Shown: positions 59,729 through 64,000 of the stretch, piece after piece
Layout: every line of letters starts with the position of its first letter
Numbering within the stretch: the first letter of the stretch is position 1
Assembly (NCBI RefSeq): GCF_041261445.1
Contig: NZ_JBGCCU010000009.1
Coordinates: 186,001-250,000 of the forward strand
From: Catenulispora sp. EB89
Lineage (GTDB): Bacteria > Actinomycetota > Actinomycetes > Streptomycetales > Catenulisporaceae
DNA length: 64,000 bases
Reading direction: 5' to 3'
The notes under the pieces: model-generated
Told to the model about the DNA's origin: nothing
The model's database searches: none
What the model saw: the letters and a program-made list of their open reading frames with translations, nothing else
Translations under genes and position numbers: made by a program

Positions 59729-61077
59729 GGTCCACCACTCTCCCACCGCGGTGCGCGCGCGGCCATCGCCGAGGGCTGCTCGCCCCTGGTCGGATCGGCC
59801 TCAAGCAGCTCACCGATCACCTCGACCACGACAGCCTCCGACTCCGGCGCGACCCGCGACGGCGGTCCGGTCTCGTAGCCGCCCTGGCTGTAGGAGTGCG
59901 CCGTGCCGATGTAGCCGGGACCGTAGTCGCCATATGCCGCGAGCGCCACGAACAGGTCGGGACGCAGCGCCTTGGCGAACAGCTGGTACTCGACGAACAA
60001 CTCCCCCGGCAGGTGCAGCACCCGCGCCGACCCGAGCCGCAGGCAGCTCACCTCGATCGTGCCCCCGGCCGCGCAGCGCCGGCTCCACGCCAGGTCGCGC
60101 GCGGCGGTGAAGTCGCGCCGCTCCTCGAAGGCGGCCAGCGCACCGCCGTCGGCCAGGTGCGGGGCCGGCGGCAGCGCGATCGACCGCGTCAGCCAGCCGA
60201 GTTCGGTGTCGGAGGCCGGCACGCGGTGCACCGCCGACGCCTCCAGCGCCGCGGCCAAACCGTCTGCCAACCGCCCCGCCAGCACCGGGCGGTTGGCCGG
60301 GCTGCCGTCGTTGTACTTGCCGGCGGTGATGTTCCCCGCGGCGCCACAGAAGTGGACGACCACCGCCTGCGGACACGCTGCCTGCACGCGGTCGCGGGCC
60401 ATCCCGACGAAGTCGTGGGTGACAAGGCGCTCGCTGTAGTGGCTCTGCGGATGGGTCGCGTAGTAGGTCAGCGCCGCGAGCAACGTCTCGCCGTCCCACA
60501 GGCTGATCACCTGGGCGTCCGGGTCGATGACGCCTTCGGGGGCGGCCCGGACGTGCGCTTCGGCGGTGCTGCTGTAGCGGACGTGCGCGACCGTGCCGTC
60601 GGCGCCGAGCACCCGCCGCGTCGAGGCCACCCGGTGGACGCGCGCCGAGCCGGTCCCGACATGCGTGACCGGAAGCGGGCGGCCGAGTGCGGCCCGCACC
60701 GCGGCGCGCACCCGCAGCAGGGCGCTGTCCACGAAATCAGTGTCGTGACCTCGGCCTGGAAGACCGTGCGCGGCCATGATCGCCTCGGCGCCGGGATCCG
60801 AGCCGGGAGCGTCGTGCTGGTGCAGCGCGTGGACCGCCACCCGGTCCGGCGTGGTACCGGCCGCCTCGGCGACCACGGTCCGCCAGGCGTCGTGGCCCTC
60901 GCCGGCCACCCCGGCCCAGTCCAGCGCGCACAGGACCAGCGGTGGACCGGAGCCGAGCAGGATCACGCCCCGGCAGGTCAGGGCATCCGTGACGGCCACC
61001 GCCGGAGGCACCAGCCCCAGACAGAGCGGGCTCCCGGGCGGTGGCGTCACGTCGGCCACGAACGTTGCAACCTGCAT
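59719..61077 (-). CDS. Neutral/alkaline ceramidase-like hydrolase
   Basis: 452 residues. ATG 61077. N-terminal FVADVTPPPGSPL matches the opening of the neutral ceramidase family. Metal and catalytic landmarks: VHALHQHDAPGSDPG, YYATHPQSHYSERLVTHDFV, VVHFCGAAGNITAGKYN, and YGDYGPGYIGTAHSYSQGGY near the end. It has no clear signal peptide and lacks the C-terminal Ig-like domain of true ceramidases, so it may act on another N-acyl or amide compound. Confidence 0.8.
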   Translation of the reverse strand: MQVATFVADVTPPPGSPLCLGLVPPAVAVTDALTCRGVILLGSGPPLVLCALDWAGVAGEGHDAWRTVVAEAAGTTPDRVAVHALHQHDAPGSDPGAEAIMAAHGLPGRGHDTDFVDSALLRVRAAVRAALGRPLPVTHVGTGSARVHRVASTRRVLGADGTVAHVRYSSTAEAHVRAAPEGVIDPDAQVISLWDGETLLAALTYYATHPQSHYSERLVTHDFVGMARDRVQAACPQAVVVHFCGAAGNITAGKYNDGSPANRPVLAGRLADGLAAALEASAVHRVPASDTELGWLTRSIALPPAPHLADGGALAAFEERRDFTAARDLAWSRRCAAGGTIEVSCLRLGSARVLHLPGELFVEYQLFAKALRPDLFVALAAYGDYGPGYIGTAHSYSQGGYETGPPSRVAPESEAVVVEVIGELLEADPTRGEQPSAMAARAPRWESGGPCC

Positions 61078-61096
61078 AACCGTGATGCGCTCCTTC

Positions 61097-62935
61097 TCAG
61101 GTGATCGAAGTCGTCGCGGCGGCGGGCGAGCCCACGGTGTAGGACGAGTCCGGCTGGATCGTGACGCTCACGGTCCGGGTGTCGGTACCGGCATCGGGAC
61201 GGCGCGTGCCGAACGACACCGTGACCGAGGACTGCCCGGCCGGGATCACCGCGGCCCCCGGAAGCCCGTCGAAGTCGTACCGCTGCACGGCCGTCCCGCC
61301 GACCGCGTAGCTCACCGGCAGCGGCGAGCTGACGTCGGCGCTCGCCCTGGTGAACGTGAGCTGGATCGGCGCCCCGGCCGCGACCGTGGCCGGGGACGCG
61401 GCCACCGAGACGGTCGCGGCGGGCAGTGCGGGCATGTGCGTGATGGCGAAGGTGATGTTGCGCGGGCTCGATCCCAGGTCGGTGGAGACGCCGCTCGGGT
61501 CGACCACCGTCAGCGTGCCGCTCAGGTTCGCGACGGTCGAGTGCGCCGTGGTGTCGTCGACGGCCTGCATGAACGGCGGCGCCTGGTCGGTGACCATCAG
61601 GAAGTTCGAGAACACCACGCCGCCGTACTCGCTGACCGGAGCGGCACCGCTGAATCCGTCCGCCTGCAAGGTGAACGGCTTGAGCGTGCCGGCCGCGTTG
61701 CCGAGGTCCAGGCTCGCGGTGTTAGTCAGCTTGAGCTTGGTGCCGGTCGGCGGCTGCACCCCGCCGGCCGGGTCGATACCGCCGGACCAGCTGTGGGCGA
61801 CCAGGATGCTCCCGGAGTTCGGCACGGTGCGGATCAGGGAGTTGCTGAGCGTCACGGCCCCGCCGGGGTCCTTGCCCTCGTCGCCGGGACCGGCGTAGAT
61901 GAAGCTCGGCTCGGGCGCCGCCTGCCCGGCGGCCGCCTGCTGCGGGCCGATCAGGATGCGGTCCAGCGTGATGCCGATCGGGCTGGTGGTCGGTGCGCCG
62001 GTGAGCCAGGCCGCCTGGACCAGCACCCCGGAGTTGACGTTGCCGACCATGGAGCAGTCGGTCACCGTGATGTTCGCCAGCCGGTTGTAGACCGGCTGGG
62101 TGTAGGGCGAGGGCGACTGCAGGGCGGGGAGCGGCTGGTCCGGCTCGAAGTCGATGCCCGCCGACGGTCCGGTGCCGTTGGAGTTGGTGAACGCGCTGCC
62201 CGAGACGGTCATGCCGTCGCACGAGTTGACGCTCATGCCGTTGCGCCGGTTGTTGTCGCAGTGCACGTTGACGACCGTGACGTTGCCGCAGTAGCCGTTC
62301 ACGGCGTAGTTGCCCTTGGTCGCGGTGACGGCGATCCCGTCGCCGCCGGAGTCCCGCAGCGTGAGCCCCTCGATCCAGATGTCGCCGGCACTCACGAGCT
62401 TGATGACGTGCCGCTGCTCCCCGGTCGTGTACTCGCTCTTGTTCATCGCGAGGGTCGCCCCGTAGCCGCTGAGGGTGACGCCGACGATCCCGAAGCCGCG
62501 GTTCGCCGTCGTCGGCCGCGCGGCGTTCCCGCCGTCGATGGTGAGCAGGCACTGCGCGTCGGGGTACGACCCCGGCCGGGCCTGCACCGTCACGCCGGGC
62601 TGGAACAGGACCGTGAGGTGGAGCAGGCCCTTGCTGATCGGCGTGTGGTTGATGAGCAGCGGGTCGGTGACCCAGTTCTGGCCGACGTCGGGGACGACCA
62701 CGGTGGCCGCGGTCCCGCCGGAGGCCGCCGCGGCGTCCAGGGCGGCCTGGATCCCGCTGGTCGGGTCGGAGGGGGTGAAGACCGCCGTGAACGTCGGGCC
62801 GCCGTCGGCGTACGCCCGGCTGCCGGCCATGCCGGTCGCGACGGGCAGTCCCGTGGCGACGACGGCCGCCGCGGAGAGTTGGAGAATGCTTCGTCGCTTG
62901 GGGCCGAGACTACGGTCCTGGGAGTGTGCCGACAT
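61097..62935 (-). CDS. Tat-exported right-handed beta-helix protein with Calx-beta domain
   Basis: 612 residues; ATG 62935 has GGAGGA 8 nt upstream. Signal with twin arginine: LGPKRRSILQLSAAAVVATG. The beta-helix region (about 60-470) has repeated strands such as IEGLTLRDSGGDGIAVTATK, NVTVVNVHCDNNRRNGMSVN, SCDGMTVSGSAFTNSNGTGP. The C-terminal 120 residues form a Calx-beta-like domain (VSYAVGGTAVQRYDFDGLPG, VIPAGQSSVTVSF). Such proteins are pectate-lyase-fold polysaccharide lyases or hydrolases, or non-catalytic surface proteins. The catalytic class cannot be assigned. Confidence 0.85.
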   Translation of the reverse strand: MSAHSQDRSLGPKRRSILQLSAAAVVATGLPVATGMAGSRAYADGGPTFTAVFTPSDPTSGIQAALDAAAASGGTAATVVVPDVGQNWVTDPLLINHTPISKGLLHLTVLFQPGVTVQARPGSYPDAQCLLTIDGGNAARPTTANRGFGIVGVTLSGYGATLAMNKSEYTTGEQRHVIKLVSAGDIWIEGLTLRDSGGDGIAVTATKGNYAVNGYCGNVTVVNVHCDNNRRNGMSVNSCDGMTVSGSAFTNSNGTGPSAGIDFEPDQPLPALQSPSPYTQPVYNRLANITVTDCSMVGNVNSGVLVQAAWLTGAPTTSPIGITLDRILIGPQQAAAGQAAPEPSFIYAGPGDEGKDPGGAVTLSNSLIRTVPNSGSILVAHSWSGGIDPAGGVQPPTGTKLKLTNTASLDLGNAAGTLKPFTLQADGFSGAAPVSEYGGVVFSNFLMVTDQAPPFMQAVDDTTAHSTVANLSGTLTVVDPSGVSTDLGSSPRNITFAITHMPALPAATVSVAASPATVAAGAPIQLTFTRASADVSSPLPVSYAVGGTAVQRYDFDGLPGAAVIPAGQSSVTVSFGTRRPDAGTDTRTVSVTIQPDSSYTVGSPAAATTSIT

Positions 62936-62955
62936 CGGATCGTCCTCCGGTTCGG

Positions 62956-64000
62956 TCAGGCGGCTTGGATGATGATCGGGTTCGAGGTCACGTGCCCGCC
63001 CGCGGCGAGGAACGCGCGGGCCAGCAGGGTGTGCGGGCCGGGGTCGGCGTAGATGGCGGCGATGTTCGGCGGCGTCGTGGAGTAGTCGATCCGTTCACCG
63101 TTGTGGTAGAACTCCACCCGCTCGACCGAAGCCGGGTCCGAGGCGACGGCGGTGACGACGACCGCGCTGCCCGCCGCGACCTGCGCCCCGTTGGCCGGTC
63201 CGCTCAACACCAGCGAAGGCGACGTCGTAAAGGTTGCCGCGGTACTGCGGTGGTCGGGGTAGCTCAGGTACTTCGACATGTCGTAGCCCAGCGCCTCGCC
63301 CTGCTGGAGCTTGGCCTGTACGGCACGGACCCCGTCCGCGGCGCCGGCGAAGGCGGTGCCGGACCACCAGCTCATCTTCTCGCTGTAGAGCCACACGTAC
63401 TCGCTGCTCTTGAGCGCGGCGTGGTAGAGGTTGTGCTCGTACCACTGCTGGAAGTCGCTCTGTGCGTAGGTCTTGTAGCAGCCGTAGACGGCGGCGATGT
63501 TCGACGACGCGTGGCCGAGCGTGAGGTCGAGGTAGACCGTGGAGGCCAGCACGTTCTCCGACCACTTGCACCGGTTCTCCGGCGACACCGCGAACCAGCC
63601 GCCGCGCTGGTACTGCGCGTCGTAGATCCACAGCGTGCTCTCGTCGAACCAGTAGTCGGTCTCGCTGCCGTCGTGGATCGTCGCCTGGGGGCCGCGCGCG
63701 TCGAGCATCCCGTCGACGAAGGACAGGAACAGGGCGTACGGGTTGCTCGCCAGCTGGCCGCCGAGGAACGCCTGGTACTCCGGCGTCAGGTACCGGAGCA
63801 GGACCGACATGTGCAGGATCAGCACCTTGATGTCCGGCCGGGCGGCCTGGAGGGCGGACATGAACTGCGCGCCCCGCATGCGGACCTGGGCCTGCGCCTG
63901 CTCGAAAGTGTTGTTGGGAAAGAGCGTGGCGTTGTACTGCCAGGCGACGTTGCCGGCCGAGTTCTCCGGATCCAGGAAGACCCCGACCGCGCCGGAGGCC
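62956..64000 (-). CDS. Probable secreted protein with C-terminal Ig-like domain (N-terminus outside the window)
   Basis: The frame is open from the window edge to the stop at 62956, giving 348 residues. The visible part begins VGVFLDPENSAGNVAWQYNA, continues through an aromatic-rich helical domain (ALFLSFVDGMLDARG, YGCYKTYAQSDFQQWYEHNL, YVWLYSEKMSWWSGTAFAGA) reminiscent of glycoside hydrolase barrels, and ends with a bacterial Ig-like domain (VAAGSAVVVTAVASDPASVE, VEFYHNGERI). I do not recognise the family. It is the first gene seen of the operon that continues with the beta-helix protein 20 nt downstream. Confidence 0.8.
   Translation of the reverse strand, partial: ASGAVGVFLDPENSAGNVAWQYNATLFPNNTFEQAQAQVRMRGAQFMSALQAARPDIKVLILHMSVLLRYLTPEYQAFLGGQLASNPYALFLSFVDGMLDARGPQATIHDGSETDYWFDESTLWIYDAQYQRGGWFAVSPENRCKWSENVLASTVYLDLTLGHASSNIAAVYGCYKTYAQSDFQQWYEHNLYHAALKSSEYVWLYSEKMSWWSGTAFAGAADGVRAVQAKLQQGEALGYDMSKYLSYPDHRSTAATFTTSPSLVLSGPANGAQVAAGSAVVVTAVASDPASVERVEFYHNGERIDYSTTPPNIAAIYADPGPHTLLARAFLAAGGHVTSNPIIIQAA

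Overview
The window is very GC-rich, densely packed actinobacterial chromosome. Many GTG starts, 1-10 nt gene overlaps, twin-arginine signals, SigE-type and ECF sigma factors, LAL-type LuxR regulators, an FHA-FtsK/EccC ATPase and several secreted hydrolases point to a soil filamentous actinomycete (Streptomyces- or Catenulispora-like). The species cannot be named from the sequence. No rRNA, tRNA, CRISPR array or intact transposase gene is visible.

Layout. 1-5 kb: tail of a NarL-type response regulator, a 979-bp non-coding palindromic element (copy A), a secreted GH28-like polygalacturonase and an OmpR-type two-component system. 5.2-8.9 kb: a divergent MacB-like ABC exporter and a secreted S41 protease. 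9-17.4 kb: a SigE-family sigma factor coupled to a membrane-anchored MltG-like protein that has lost its catalytic glutamate, then two paralogous S53 proteases flanking a BlaI repressor and a serine recombinase without its catalytic serine. 17.6-23.9 kb: multicopper oxidase, double-domain Lrp regulator with a divergent oxidoreductase, a tandem crcB pair under a fluoride riboswitch, and a MarR regulator. 23.9-32.4 kb: two Tat-exported metallo-beta-lactamase-fold hydrolases, a LAL regulator, an SDR, and a luciferase-like/NADPH-reductase operon; a three-half-site operator recurs at three promoters here. 32-37 kb: a heterodimeric ABC exporter between two deletion pseudogenes.

36.8-45.3 kb holds a sigma-factor-linked, EccC-centred island: ECF sigma factor, single-pass membrane protein and a 1552-residue FHA/FtsK ATPase, flanked by two membrane-anchored lectins (ricin-type and CBM6) with the same transmembrane motif. 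No WXG100, EccB/D/E or mycosin gene is present. 45.3-46.5 kb is copy B of the palindromic element. 46.5-49.2 kb is an ArsR-type regulator with a divergent MFS pump.

49.4-64 kb looks like a peptide- and polymer-scavenging region: XRE-TPR regulator, proline iminopeptidase and two neprosin-like secreted prolyl peptidases, then a D-threonine aldolase-type enzyme, an N-acyl-D-amino-acid deacylase, an M81 peptidase, an SDR, and a four-gene operon of a secreted protein of unknown function, a beta-helix protein, a ceramidase-like enzyme and a transglutaminase-like enzyme.

The most unusual structure is the pair of long nested palindromic elements (565-1543 and 45348-46467). They are collinear except that an approximately 90-bp core between inverted repeats lies in opposite orientation in the two copies, and copy B carries one extra palindromic module.
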